Shown: piece after piece, positions 43,918-52,487 of the stretch
Numbering within the stretch: the first letter of the stretch is position 1
How the letters are laid out: every line of letters begins with the position of its first letter
NCBI RefSeq assembly: GCF_023277745.1
Contig: NZ_CP086322.1
Span: forward strand, 4,898,001-4,962,000
Reading direction: 5' to 3'
Length of the DNA stretch: 64,000 nucleotides
Source: Streptomyces halobius
GTDB lineage: Bacteria > Actinomycetota > Actinomycetes > Streptomycetales > Streptomycetaceae
Notes under the pieces: generated by a model
What the model saw: only the letters and a program-made list of their open reading frames with translations
What the model was told of the DNA's origin: nothing
Databases searched by the model: none
Position numbers and translations under genes: made by a program

Positions 43918-46545
43918 TCAGGAGCCGGAGGGACCGCCGAACAAGCCTCCTCCGCCGTCGTCACCACCAGGCTCCGGGTCGGGGGTCGGACTGGTCTCCC
44001 CTCCGGTCGTACCGCCCTGCCCGGTGCCATTGCCCCCACCGTTCGACTGCCCGCCGGGGTCCTGGCAGTCGATGTCCATGGGGGAGCAGGTCTCGGTCGG
44101 AGGGGCGCTCGGAATATCGGTCGGCGGTGCGGACTCGCTCGGTGTCCCGGACGGCGTCTCGGACGGATCCGGCGTCGGCGTGGGGGTCGGCTTCGGGGTC
44201 GGCATGCCTTCCTGGTCGACGCGCTTACCGATGAAATTGGCGGTGGGGAACGGCTCCGCGCCGACGTTCGCCTGCAGCATGTACTCGGTCCAGACCTCGG
44301 TCGGCAGTGCACCACCGTGGATCGAGTCGAAGCCGCCCACCCCGTTCATGGACAGCTGACGCGGGTTCTTCGGGTCCTCACGGAACATCGTGACGGCCGT
44401 CGAGAGCTTCGGGGTGTAGCCGACGAACCAGGCCGACTTGTTCTCGTCGGTGGTACCGGTCTTGCCCGCCGCCGGGATACCCAGCCGCTTCGCCTTCTGC
44501 GCCGTGCCGTTCTGGATGACGTTCTCCAGGATCTCGGTCACCTTATTGGCGATGTCGCGGTCCATCGCCGTCTCCTGCTTGGGCTTCTCGAAGCCCTCCA
44601 CTTCTTCACCACGGAACGTCACTTTGGTCACCGAATAGGGCTCAAGCTTCACGCCCTGGTTGGCGAAGGTCGCATAGGCATCGGCCATGCGAATCGCACT
44701 CGGTGTGGAGGTGCCCAGCGCGAAGGACGGGTTGAGGTGCTTGTCGAAGCTCTCCTCCGAGATCCCCGCGGCGTGCGCCATGTCCCGCACCTTGCTCATA
44801 CCGACATCCATGCCGAGCTGAACGAACGGGGTGTTGACGGACTGCTCCATGGCCTTGGTCAGGGAGATATAGCCCCAGCGGTGATCACTCTCGTTCTCTT
44901 GGTAGAAGGGCGAGTTGTCCTTCTTCAGGACATAGTTGCCCTGCGCGTTCTTCACCTTGAGATGGTCGTTGCCGTTGTACCGGCTCTCCGGTGAGAGCGG
45001 ACCATTGCTCTTGGCCGTCCCGTGCTCCATCGCCGCCGCGAGGACAAACGGCTTCCACGTCGAACCGACCGGCACACCGAAGGTGTCGGCGTTGTTCATG
45101 AAGTGCCCCTTGTTGTAGCCCTCACCGCCGTAAAGGGCGACGATCTTGCCATCTCCCGGGACCACGGACGCCGCTCCGAACTGGACGTATCTGTCCTTCG
45201 CGCGCTCCTCCGGGTCGATGTACCGCTTGTCGACCTTCTTCACCGCATCGCTGAGCTTGTCGACCTTCGACTTGTCGAAGGTCGTCCGGATCGTGTAGCC
45301 GCCCTTGTCGAACTGCCTCTCACTGAGCGACGAGTGCTTCAGCACATACTTCTTCGCGGTGTCCATCAGGTAGCCGATCTGGCCGGTCTTGCTGGCCACC
45401 GGCTTCGGCGGGTCGGGCATGGGGAACTTCTGGTACTTGGCCCGTTCCTTCTCCGTCATGAACCCCACCTCGAGCTCCCGGTCGAGGATCCACTTCCACC
45501 GTGCCTTGGCGCGCGCGGTGTTCTCCGCCTTGCTCGAATGCGGCCCCGAACCGCCGGCCGGGTCGTACAGGTCCGCACCCTTGAGCACGGTCGCCAGCAT
45601 GGCGCTCTCGTCCGGCTTCAGATCGAAGGCGTCCTTCCCGTAGTACGCCTGGGCAGCTGCCTGGATCCCGTAGGCCCCGCGGCCGTAGTAGCTGGTGTTC
45701 AGATAGCCCTGCAGGATCTCGTTCTTGCTCATCTTCGAGTCGACCTTTATCGAGATGAACAGCTCTTTGATCTTGCGTTCGAGCGTCTGCTCCTGGGTCA
45801 GCATCGCGTTCTTGACGTACTGCTGAGTGATGGTCGATCCGCCCTGGGTTTCACCGCCCCTGGCCATGTTGAACAGCGCACGCGCGATACCCACGGGGTC
45901 CACACCCGAGTCCGACCTGAACGTCGCGTTCTCCGCGGCCATCGCCGCATTCTGCATCGAGGTCGGAATATCGGAGATGCTGACGTTCTGCCGGTTCGTC
46001 TTGCCGTCCCGGACCATGACTTTGCCATTGGACCAGAGGTAGACGTTGTTCTCCTGCCTGGCGGCCTCGCTCGGGTCGGGAACGGTCACCACGGCCAGCG
46101 CCACGCCGGCCGCTCCGACGATCAGGCCCATGAAGGTGATGGCCATACCGGTGACCTGTTTCCAGGACGGCACGAACCGGCGCCATCCGACACGGCCGAC
46201 GCGCGGGTAGTCGATGAACCGCTTCTTGGCAGGCTGCCCACCGCCGCGACCGCGTCCTCCGTCGGGGCCGTGACCGCCACCGCCGGTGCGGCGCCCGCCA
46301 CCACGTCGGCCACCACGGCCTCCGCCGGAGGCCATCGCCGCGTCCTCGGGCGCTCGCCGACGGGAGCCGCGTTGTGCGGCACGGCGCGCCTCGGCCCGCC
46401 CTCCGTACGGCCGCTCGGAGCCGGGAACAGGGCCGGCGGCGGAACCCCTCGCAGCACGGCGTCCTGTTTGCTGCTGCGCGGCGCGTCGTGCCGCTGCACG
46501 TCCGCCACCCTGCGGTTGTGGCGGTTTGCGACGGTGCTCGCTCAT
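43918..46545 (-). CDS. Class A penicillin-binding protein (glycosyltransferase / transpeptidase)
   Basis: An 875-residue bifunctional wall synthase. About 130 residues of Arg/Gly/Ala-rich cytoplasmic tail precede one membrane helix (VTGMAITFMGLIVGAAGVALAVV). The GT51 domain has AAENATFRSDSGVDPVGIARALFN (catalytic Glu) and GGSTITQQYVKNAML. The transpeptidase has SxxK in VGSTWKPFVLAAAM, SxN in MEQSVNTPFVQLG and KTG in AAGKTGTTDENKSAWFVGYTP. A long Pro/Thr/Ser then Gly-rich tail ends it, with one cysteine pair. It polymerises and cross-links peptidoglycan outside the membrane. Confidence 0.95.
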   Translation of the reverse strand: MSEHRRKPPQPQGGGRAAARRAAQQQTGRRAARGSAAGPVPGSERPYGGRAEARRAAQRGSRRRAPEDAAMASGGGRGGRRGGGRRTGGGGHGPDGGRGRGGGQPAKKRFIDYPRVGRVGWRRFVPSWKQVTGMAITFMGLIVGAAGVALAVVTVPDPSEAARQENNVYLWSNGKVMVRDGKTNRQNVSISDIPTSMQNAAMAAENATFRSDSGVDPVGIARALFNMARGGETQGGSTITQQYVKNAMLTQEQTLERKIKELFISIKVDSKMSKNEILQGYLNTSYYGRGAYGIQAAAQAYYGKDAFDLKPDESAMLATVLKGADLYDPAGGSGPHSSKAENTARAKARWKWILDRELEVGFMTEKERAKYQKFPMPDPPKPVASKTGQIGYLMDTAKKYVLKHSSLSERQFDKGGYTIRTTFDKSKVDKLSDAVKKVDKRYIDPEERAKDRYVQFGAASVVPGDGKIVALYGGEGYNKGHFMNNADTFGVPVGSTWKPFVLAAAMEHGTAKSNGPLSPESRYNGNDHLKVKNAQGNYVLKKDNSPFYQENESDHRWGYISLTKAMEQSVNTPFVQLGMDVGMSKVRDMAHAAGISEESFDKHLNPSFALGTSTPSAIRMADAYATFANQGVKLEPYSVTKVTFRGEEVEGFEKPKQETAMDRDIANKVTEILENVIQNGTAQKAKRLGIPAAGKTGTTDENKSAWFVGYTPKLSTAVTMFREDPKNPRQLSMNGVGGFDSIHGGALPTEVWTEYMLQANVGAEPFPTANFIGKRVDQEGMPTPKPTPTPTPDPSETPSGTPSESAPPTDIPSAPPTETCSPMDIDCQDPGGQSNGGGNGTGQGGTTGGETSPTPDPEPGGDDGGGGLFGGPSGS

Positions 46546-46905
46546 CGAACGGATACTCCTCGGGCAGGCGCGCTGTCACGTCGCCTGAAGGCGGCAGTTG
46601 TCTTCAGGTCCCCCGATGCACGACCCGCTCCTGACACGCGGGACGCACTACACCGAGGACGGGGACGCCACGTATCGGCCCACGGTTCCCGGCATTCTGC
46701 ATGCCGCACAGACTACGCACGGCCAAAACCTGCTCAGTGTTGAAATTCACTCCAAATCAGTCAGGTTACGTCGCACGAATCGGTGATGTGACGCCGTTCA
46801 CCGTCCCCCCGCTTGCCCCACCCAGGTCACCGTTCTATCGTCAGGATGTATCGAGTCGATACATCAGCACGGGATAAAGAACGCACGAGACCAAGGAGGC
46901 GGAGG
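46546..46905. other. Intergenic region between divergent PBP and PadR genes
   Basis: 360 bp without a credible gene. It carries the PBP and PadR promoters and the PadR-type palindrome at 46845-46865. Otherwise nothing recognised. Confidence 0.5.
46845..46865. promoter_or_regulatory. PadR-type operator
   Basis: Perfect 21-bp palindrome: GATGTATCGA, one central G, TCGATACATC. It lies 40 bp upstream of the PadR GTG and between the divergent PBP and PadR genes. Confidence 0.75.
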
Positions 46906-47586
46906 GTGAGCAGACGTTCCGGCATCCTTGAGTTCGCCGTCCTCGGCCTGCTCCGAGAGTCCCCCATGCACGGCTATGAGCTGCGAAAACGACTCAATAC
47001 GTCGCTCGGGGTCTTCCGTGCGTTCAGCTATGGCACCCTCTACCCCTGCCTCAAGTCGCTGGTCGCCAACGGCTGGCTCATCGAGGAGACGGGCGGTGCC
47101 CCGGAGGGCGCACCCGCCGCGGCATTGACAGGCCGCCGGGCGAAGATCGTCTACCGATTGACCGCATCGGGCAAAGAGCACTTCGAGGAGCTGCTCGCCC
47201 ACTCCGGACCGGATGCGTGGGAGGACGAGCACTTCGGCGTCCGCTTCGCCTTCTTCGGTCAGACGTCGCGGGACGTGCGGATGCGCGTGCTGGAAGGCCG
47301 CCGCAGCCGGCTGGAGGAGCGCCTTGAGAAGATGCGCACCTCTTTGGCCCGGACCCGCGAGCGGCTGGACGACTACACCCTCGAACTGCAGCGCCACGGC
47401 ATGGAATCCGTGGAGCGCGAAGTCCGTTGGTTGAACGAGCTCATCGAGAGTGAGCGCGCCGGGCGCGATCAACGCGCACCGGATCCCGCAGAGCAGGGCG
47501 AGAAGGACCAGTCAGGAGATACGGGCGGCCTGCCCCGGCACCGGGGTGGTTCCCGGCCGGATCCGTCTGATGACACCACCACATGA
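46906..47586 (+). CDS. PadR-family transcriptional regulator
   Basis: A 226-residue regulator: [48 protein letters not shown] (winged helix), and a C-terminal coiled coil ([33 protein letters not shown]) for dimerisation. GTG 46906 follows a strong GGAGGCGGAGG. It probably binds the 21-bp palindrome just upstream. The downstream gene is ino1, 46 bp away on the same strand; this pairing is conserved in Streptomyces, so PadR may also govern inositol synthesis. Confidence 0.92.
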   Translation: MSRRSGILEFAVLGLLRESPMHGYELRKRLNTSLGVFRAFSYGTLYPCLKSLVANGWLIEETGGAPEGAPAAALTGRRAKIVYRLTASGKEHFEELLAHSGPDAWEDEHFGVRFAFFGQTSRDVRMRVLEGRRSRLEERLEKMRTSLARTRERLDDYTLELQRHGMESVEREVRWLNELIESERAGRDQRAPDPAEQGEKDQSGDTGGLPRHRGGSRPDPSDDTTT

Positions 47587-47632
47587 GGGCCTGCTGCGCA
47601 GGGCCTCATCGAGAACACAGGGAGCAACCGGA

Positions 47633-48715
47633 ATGGGTTCGGTTCGCGTAGCCATCGTCGGCGTGGGCAACTGCGCCGCCTCGCTGGTACAGGGCGTCGA
47701 GTACTACAAGGACGCAGACCCGAACAGCCGCGTGCCCGGCCTCATGCACGTGCAGTTCGGCGACTACCACGTCCGTGACATCGAGTTCGTGGCCGCCTTC
47801 GATGTCGACGCCAAGAAGGTCGGCCTCGACCTCGCGGACGCCATCGGCGCCAGCGAGAACAACACCATCAAGATCTGCGACGTGCCGAACACCGGTGTGC
47901 AGGTCCAGCGCGGTCACACCCTCGACGGCCTGGGCAAGTACTACCGCCAGACCATCGAGGAGTCCGCCGAGGCGCCGGTCGACGTCGTCCAGGTCCTCAA
48001 GGACGAGCAGGTCGACGTTCTGGTCTGCTACCTCCCTGTCGGGTCCGAGGACGCCGCGAAGTACTACGCCCAGTGCGCCATCGACGCCAAGGTCGCGTTC
48101 GTCAACGCCCTCCCGGTCTTCATCGCCGGCACCAAGGAGTGGTCGGACAAGTTCACCGAGGCCGGGGTCCCGATCGTCGGTGACGACATCAAGTCCCAGG
48201 TCGGCGCCACGATCACGCACCGTGTGATGGCCAAGCTCTTCGAGGACCGGGGCGTCATCCTGGACCGCACGATGCAGCTGAACGTCGGCGGCAACATGGA
48301 CTTCAAGAACATGCTGGAGCGTGAGCGCCTGGAGTCCAAGAAGATCTCCAAGACGCAGGCCGTCACCTCCCAGATCAAGGACCGTGAGCTGGGCGAGGAC
48401 AACGTCCACATCGGCCCGTCGGACTTCGTGGCCTGGCTGGACGACCGCAAGTGGGCCTATGTCCGCCTCGAGGGCCGCGCCTTCGGTGATGTCCCGCTGA
48501 ACCTTGAGTACAAGCTTGAGGTCTGGGACTCCCCGAACTCCGCGGGCGTCATCATCGATGCCCTGCGGGCCGCGAAGATCGCCAAGGACCGGGGCGTCGG
48601 CGGTCCGATCCTCTCCGCGTCGTCGTACTTCATGAAGTCGCCGCCGGTGCAGTACTTCGACGACGAGGCACGTGAGAACGTCGAGAAGTTCATCAAGGGC
48701 GACGCCGAGCACTGA
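47633..48715 (+). CDS. ino1: Inositol-3-phosphate synthase
   Basis: 360 residues. It converts glucose 6-phosphate to 1L-myo-inositol 3-phosphate with NAD+, the first step to mycothiol and phosphatidylinositol in actinomycetes. Seen: [22 protein letters not shown] (NAD-binding), [92 protein letters not shown] and the Lys-rich active-site segment. Downstream of padR, ended by a strong terminator. Its product could serve mycothiol synthesis, the partner of the thioredoxin genes further right. Confidence 0.96.
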   Translation: MGSVRVAIVGVGNCAASLVQGVEYYKDADPNSRVPGLMHVQFGDYHVRDIEFVAAFDVDAKKVGLDLADAIGASENNTIKICDVPNTGVQVQRGHTLDGLGKYYRQTIEESAEAPVDVVQVLKDEQVDVLVCYLPVGSEDAAKYYAQCAIDAKVAFVNALPVFIAGTKEWSDKFTEAGVPIVGDDIKSQVGATITHRVMAKLFEDRGVILDRTMQLNVGGNMDFKNMLERERLESKKISKTQAVTSQIKDRELGEDNVHIGPSDFVAWLDDRKWAYVRLEGRAFGDVPLNLEYKLEVWDSPNSAGVIIDALRAAKIAKDRGVGGPILSASSYFMKSPPVQYFDDEARENVEKFIKGDAEH

Positions 48716-48732
48716 GACGCCCGCCGAACCTT

Positions 48733-48772
48733 CCCGCAGGCCCCCGGTCATTTCCCCCCGGGGGCCTGCGGG
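48733..48772 (+). terminator. Terminator of ino1
   Basis: Perfect 15-bp arms CCCGCAGGCCCCCGG / CCGGGGGCCTGCGGG beginning 18 bp after the stop. Confidence 0.9.
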
Positions 48773-48791
48773 CTGTGTGAGGCTATGCCTC

Positions 48792-50051
48792 ATGCCTGCT
48801 GTGCGCGATCTCCGCGTATTACTCCAGCTACGGGACTTCCGATCTCTCCTGGCCACACGGCTCCTCTCCCAAGCCGCCGACGGCGTCTACCAGGTCGCGC
48901 TCGCCACCTACGTCGTCTTCTCACCCGAGAAACAGACCTCGGCCGCGGCCATCGCCTCCGCCATGGCCGTCCTGCTGCTTCCGTACTCACTCGTCGGGCC
49001 CTTCACCGGAGTGCTGCTCGACCGCTGGCGACGCCGCCAGGTCATCCTGTACGGGAACCTGCTGCGGACCCTGCTGGCCGCCGTGACCGCGGCTCTGATG
49101 GTGGCCAGGGTCCCCGACTGGCTGTTCTACGCCTCGGCCCTCTCCGTGACCGCCGTGAACCGCTTCGTCCTGGCCGGGATGTCGGCCGCGCTCCCCCGGG
49201 TGGTCGGCGCTGGACAGCAGCTCGTCATGGCCAACTCCATTGCCCCCACTGCCGGAACGCTCGCCGCGACCGCCGGCGGCGGGCTCGCCTTCGCCGTCCG
49301 CCTCACCGGTCCGGACGTGGATCCGGTGGCCGTCCTTCTCGGGGCGGCCCTCTATCTCTGTTCCGCCCTCACCGCCCTGCGCATGGCACCCGGGCTCCTC
49401 GGGCCCGATCCCTCGCGGCTCCAACCACACCTGTGGGAAGCCCTGGTGAGTACCGTGCGGGGGCTCGCCCACGGCTTTCGCCATCTCGCGGAGCGGCGCA
49501 CCGCCGCCCGCGCGCTGACCGCGATGACGATAGTCCGCTTCTGCTATGGAGCCGTGACGGTCATGGTGCTGATGCTGTCCCGGTACGCCTGGACCGACAA
49601 CGTGTCCGAGGGCCTGGCCCTGCTCGGCATCACCGTCATGGTGTCGGGAGCGGGCTTCTTCGCGGCCGCTCTCCTCACGCCGTGGGCGGTCGAACGGCTC
49701 ACCGCCTTCGGGTGGATCGCCTGCTGCGCCGCCCTGGGCGCGGTGCTGGTGCCCGCACTCGGTCTGCTCTTCGCTCCTGTGCCGATGCTGGTGGCCGCGT
49801 TTGTGCTCGGCATCAGCACGCAAGGCACCAAGATTTCCACGGACACCGTGGTTCAGAGATCGGTCGACGACGCCTTCCGCGGCCGGATCTTCGCCATCTA
49901 CGACGTGCTGTTCAATGTCGCCTTCGTCAGTGCGGCAGCGGTCGCCGCCCTCATGCTGCCGCCGGATGGGAAGTCGGCCGTTCTGATAATCGTCGTGGCC
50001 GCCGTCTATGCGACGGTCGTTGTGGGGTTGGTCCGCTTTGGGCGGCGTTAG
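48792..50051 (+). CDS. MFS transporter with an early TTA codon
   Basis: A 419-residue, 12-helix carrier: FRSLLATRLLSQAADGVYQVALATYVVF, LLPYSLVGPFTGVLLDRWRRRQVILYGNLLRTLLAAV, DTVVQRSVDDAFRGRIFAIYDVLFNVAFV. It resembles MFS members of the macrolide-efflux/enterobactin-exporter type. Codon 10 is TTA (48819-48821), so translation should wait for the bldA tRNA. No regulator is adjacent. Substrate unknown. Confidence 0.88.
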   Translation: MPAVRDLRVLLQLRDFRSLLATRLLSQAADGVYQVALATYVVFSPEKQTSAAAIASAMAVLLLPYSLVGPFTGVLLDRWRRRQVILYGNLLRTLLAAVTAALMVARVPDWLFYASALSVTAVNRFVLAGMSAALPRVVGAGQQLVMANSIAPTAGTLAATAGGGLAFAVRLTGPDVDPVAVLLGAALYLCSALTALRMAPGLLGPDPSRLQPHLWEALVSTVRGLAHGFRHLAERRTAARALTAMTIVRFCYGAVTVMVLMLSRYAWTDNVSEGLALLGITVMVSGAGFFAAALLTPWAVERLTAFGWIACCAALGAVLVPALGLLFAPVPMLVAAFVLGISTQGTKISTDTVVQRSVDDAFRGRIFAIYDVLFNVAFVSAAAVAALMLPPDGKSAVLIIVVAAVYATVVVGLVRFGRR

Positions 50052-50160
50052 GCGTCACGCTCCCCGCTGATGGGACACCCCGCCCCTGGCGAGGCGACCG
50101 GACCCGATACCTTACGGGCGTCCTACACGAGCCTGTACACATCAAAATCGGGGGAGTTCC

Positions 50161-50732
50161 ATGACGACGCCGCCTCAAGGCCAGAGTCCGTACGGTCAGG
50201 CGCCCTACGGTCAGTAGCCGTTCGGCCAGAGCCCTCAACACCAAGCCCCCAACGCTCCGTACGGCCCACCCGTCCGTCCCAGGGCCCCGGCCCCTACGGA
50301 CAGCCGCAGGGCCAGGCGGGTGCCCCGTACGGTGCGCCGCCCGCGGGACCGTACGGGCAGCCCGACGGCTACCCGGGAGCGCCGGTCCCTCCGCCGACTC
50401 GGAAGTCGGGGGTGTCCTTCAAGACCATCAAGAACATCGGCATTGTCGTACTGGTCGCCGTGATGGCGCTAGTCGGTTTCATAGCGAGCCAGGACGATGC
50501 CGACACGGCGGCGGTGGGTGACTGCCTGAAGGCGGCATCGTCGTCCACGGACCGCATGGAGGTCGTGGACTGCTCCTCCCCTGACGCGGTGTCCAAGGTC
50601 GTCAAGAAGATCGACGGCTTCTACACCCAGACCACCGCCGAAACCGAGTGCCGCAAGGTACCCGACGCCACCGGGTTCTATGCCGAGACCGGCAAGGGCC
50701 CCGACTTCCTGCTCTGCACCAAGGAAGCCTGA
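50161..50732 (+). pseudogene. LppU/SCO3897 family protein, disrupted
   Basis: The natural start is ATG 50161 (MTTPPQGQSPYGQAPYGQ), but codon 19 is TAG (50215-50217), followed in frame by PFGQSPQHQAPNAPYGPPV. Near 50270-50285 the frame shifts to GPGPYGQPQGQAGAPYG. The intact remainder has a membrane helix (IKNIGIVVLVAVMALVGFIA) and a small extracytoplasmic domain with cysteines (GDCLKAA, VVDCSS, ETECRK, FLLCTKEA). A nonsense and a frameshift together argue for a pseudogene; a short product from GTG 50412 remains possible. Confidence 0.72.
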
Positions 50733-50752
50733 GCGAGCACGCACAACCGAAA

Positions 50753-50782
50753 GGGGCGGTGTTTCACGTGAAACACCGCCCC
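50753..50782. terminator. 30-bp palindrome centred on parS, after the LppU-type gene
   Basis: GGGGCGGT and ACCGCCCC arms flank a perfect parS core. As RNA it is a GC-rich hairpin 20 bp past the stop codon, so it can serve as terminator and parS at once. Confidence 0.75.
50761..50774. other. parS site 10 (perfect)
   Basis: GTTTCACGTGAAAC at the centre of the 30-bp palindrome. Confidence 0.93.
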
Positions 50783-50784
50783 TC

Positions 50785-50798
50785 GTTTCACGTGAAAC
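50785..50798. other. parS site 11 (perfect)
   Basis: GTTTCACGTGAAAC, 24 bp from site 10. Confidence 0.93.
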
Positions 50799-50819
50799 AT
50801 GACGGTTCACCGTCTGCCG

Positions 50820-50833
50820 CATTCACGTGAAAC
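50820..50833. other. parS site 12 (two mismatches)
   Basis: CATTCACGTGAAAC, directly beside the cca stop codon. Possibly a weak or decayed site. Confidence 0.5.
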
Positions 50834-50834
50834 A

Positions 50835-52310
50835 TCAGCTCTGCTGCGCCCACCACTCCTTGAGGGCGGCAACCGCCGCCTCCCGGTCCATCGGACCGTG
50901 CTCCAGTCGCAGCTCCAGCATCTGCTTGTAGGCCTTCCCGACCTGGGGCCCCGGGCCGATGCCAAGAATCCGCATGATGTCGTTGCCGTCCAGGTCCGGA
51001 CGGGTCGCATCCAGCTCTTCCTGCTCCTTCAGCCGCGCGATGCGCTCTTCAAGCCCGTCATAGGCCCGCGACAGGGCAGCGGCCTTGCGCTTGTTGCGGG
51101 TGGTGCAGTCCGAGCGTGTCAGCTTGTGCAGCCGCTCCAGCTGCGCGCCGGCATCCCGGACGTACCGGCGGACCGCCGAGTCCGTCCACTCCCCGGACCC
51201 GTAGCCGTGGAAGCGCAGATGCAGCTCCACCAGCAGCGCGACGTCCTTGATCATGTCGTTGGAGTACTTCAGCGCGGTCATCCGCTTCTTGGCCATCTTT
51301 GCTCCCACCACTTCGTGGTGGTGGAAGGAGACCCGGCCATCCATCTCGAAACGCCGCGTCTTGGGCTTTCCGATGTCATGCAGGAGGGCCGCCAGCCGCA
51401 GCACCAGATCGGGACCGTCCTCTTCGAGGTCGATCGCCTGCTCCAGGACGGTCAGCGAGTGTTCGTAGACGTCCTTGTGACGGTGATGCTCGTCACGTTC
51501 CAGCCGCAGCGCCGGCAGCTCCGGCAGTACTCGGTCGGCCAGCCCCGACTGGACGAGCAGCCGCAGTCCCTTGCGCGGGTTCGGCGCCAGGATCAGCTTG
51601 TTCAGCTCGTCCCGCACCCGCTCCGCGGAGACGATCTCAATGCGCTCCGACATCGACTTCATCGCGGCGATGACCTCGGGGGCGACCTCGAAGTCCAGCT
51701 GAGCGGCGAAGCGGGCCGCGCGCATCATCCGCAGCGGATCATCGGAGAACGACTCCTCCGGCCTCCCCGGGGTCCGCAGTACGCGGGAGGCCAGATCCTC
51801 CAGGCCGCCGTGCGGGTCGACGAACTCCTTCTGCGGCAGGAGCACCGCCATGGCGTTCACCGTGAAGTCCCGGCGCACCAGGTCCTCCTCGATGGTGTCA
51901 CCGTAGGACACCTCCGGCTTGCGCGAGGTGCGGTCGTACGCCTCGGAACGGTAGGTCGTGACTTCGATGTCGAACGAGCTCTTCTTGCAGCCCACCGTGC
52001 CGAAGGCGATGCCGACCTCCCATACCGCGTCCGCCCACGGCCGGACGATCTTCAGGACGTCCTCAGGACGGGCATCGGTGGTGAAGTCGAGGTCATTGCC
52101 GAGCCTGCCGAGCAACGCGTCCCTGACCGAGCCGCCGACCAGGGCGAGCGTGAACCCGGCCGCCTGGAATCGGCGGGCCAGGTCGTCCGCGACGGGGGAC
52201 ACCCGCAACAGCTCGCTCACGGCACGGCGCTGTACGTGATTCAGCGCGTTCGTGGACTGCGGAGTCCGTTCGGGCTGCGGGGCGGCGATGTCATTGTTGG
52301 CGTTCGGCAC
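50835..52310 (-). CDS. cca: CCA-adding tRNA nucleotidyltransferase
   Basis: A 491-residue class II nucleotidyltransferase that builds or repairs the CCA end of tRNA. Head: ALVGGSVRDALLGRLGNDLDFTTDARPEDV (GGS and the DxD metal site), DLVRRDFTVNAMAV, FSDDPLRMMRAARFAAQLDFEV. A C-terminal HD domain is present (LAALLHDIGKPKTR, VSFHHHEVVGAKMAKKRM), as in many actinobacterial enzymes. ATG 52310. Divergent from the DUF6049 gene; conserved place next to murJ. Confidence 0.95.
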   Translation of the reverse strand: MPNANNDIAAPQPERTPQSTNALNHVQRRAVSELLRVSPVADDLARRFQAAGFTLALVGGSVRDALLGRLGNDLDFTTDARPEDVLKIVRPWADAVWEVGIAFGTVGCKKSSFDIEVTTYRSEAYDRTSRKPEVSYGDTIEEDLVRRDFTVNAMAVLLPQKEFVDPHGGLEDLASRVLRTPGRPEESFSDDPLRMMRAARFAAQLDFEVAPEVIAAMKSMSERIEIVSAERVRDELNKLILAPNPRKGLRLLVQSGLADRVLPELPALRLERDEHHRHKDVYEHSLTVLEQAIDLEEDGPDLVLRLAALLHDIGKPKTRRFEMDGRVSFHHHEVVGAKMAKKRMTALKYSNDMIKDVALLVELHLRFHGYGSGEWTDSAVRRYVRDAGAQLERLHKLTRSDCTTRNKRKAAALSRAYDGLEERIARLKEQEELDATRPDLDGNDIMRILGIGPGPQVGKAYKQMLELRLEHGPMDREAAVAALKEWWAQQS

Positions 52311-52487
52311 AACAGAACAGAGTACGTGGCCATGCCGCGCGAAGCGTCACGTTAAGAGGGGACGGGGTCCGGCCATAGTCCGCGATCACGTGGAGCAGTC
52401 CCCGGCACCACGCCGCTGCGGGCCTCGTTACCATTCGTGGACGCACAATCCGACGACCACTGACGACGACGAGGGACGGGCGAGCGC

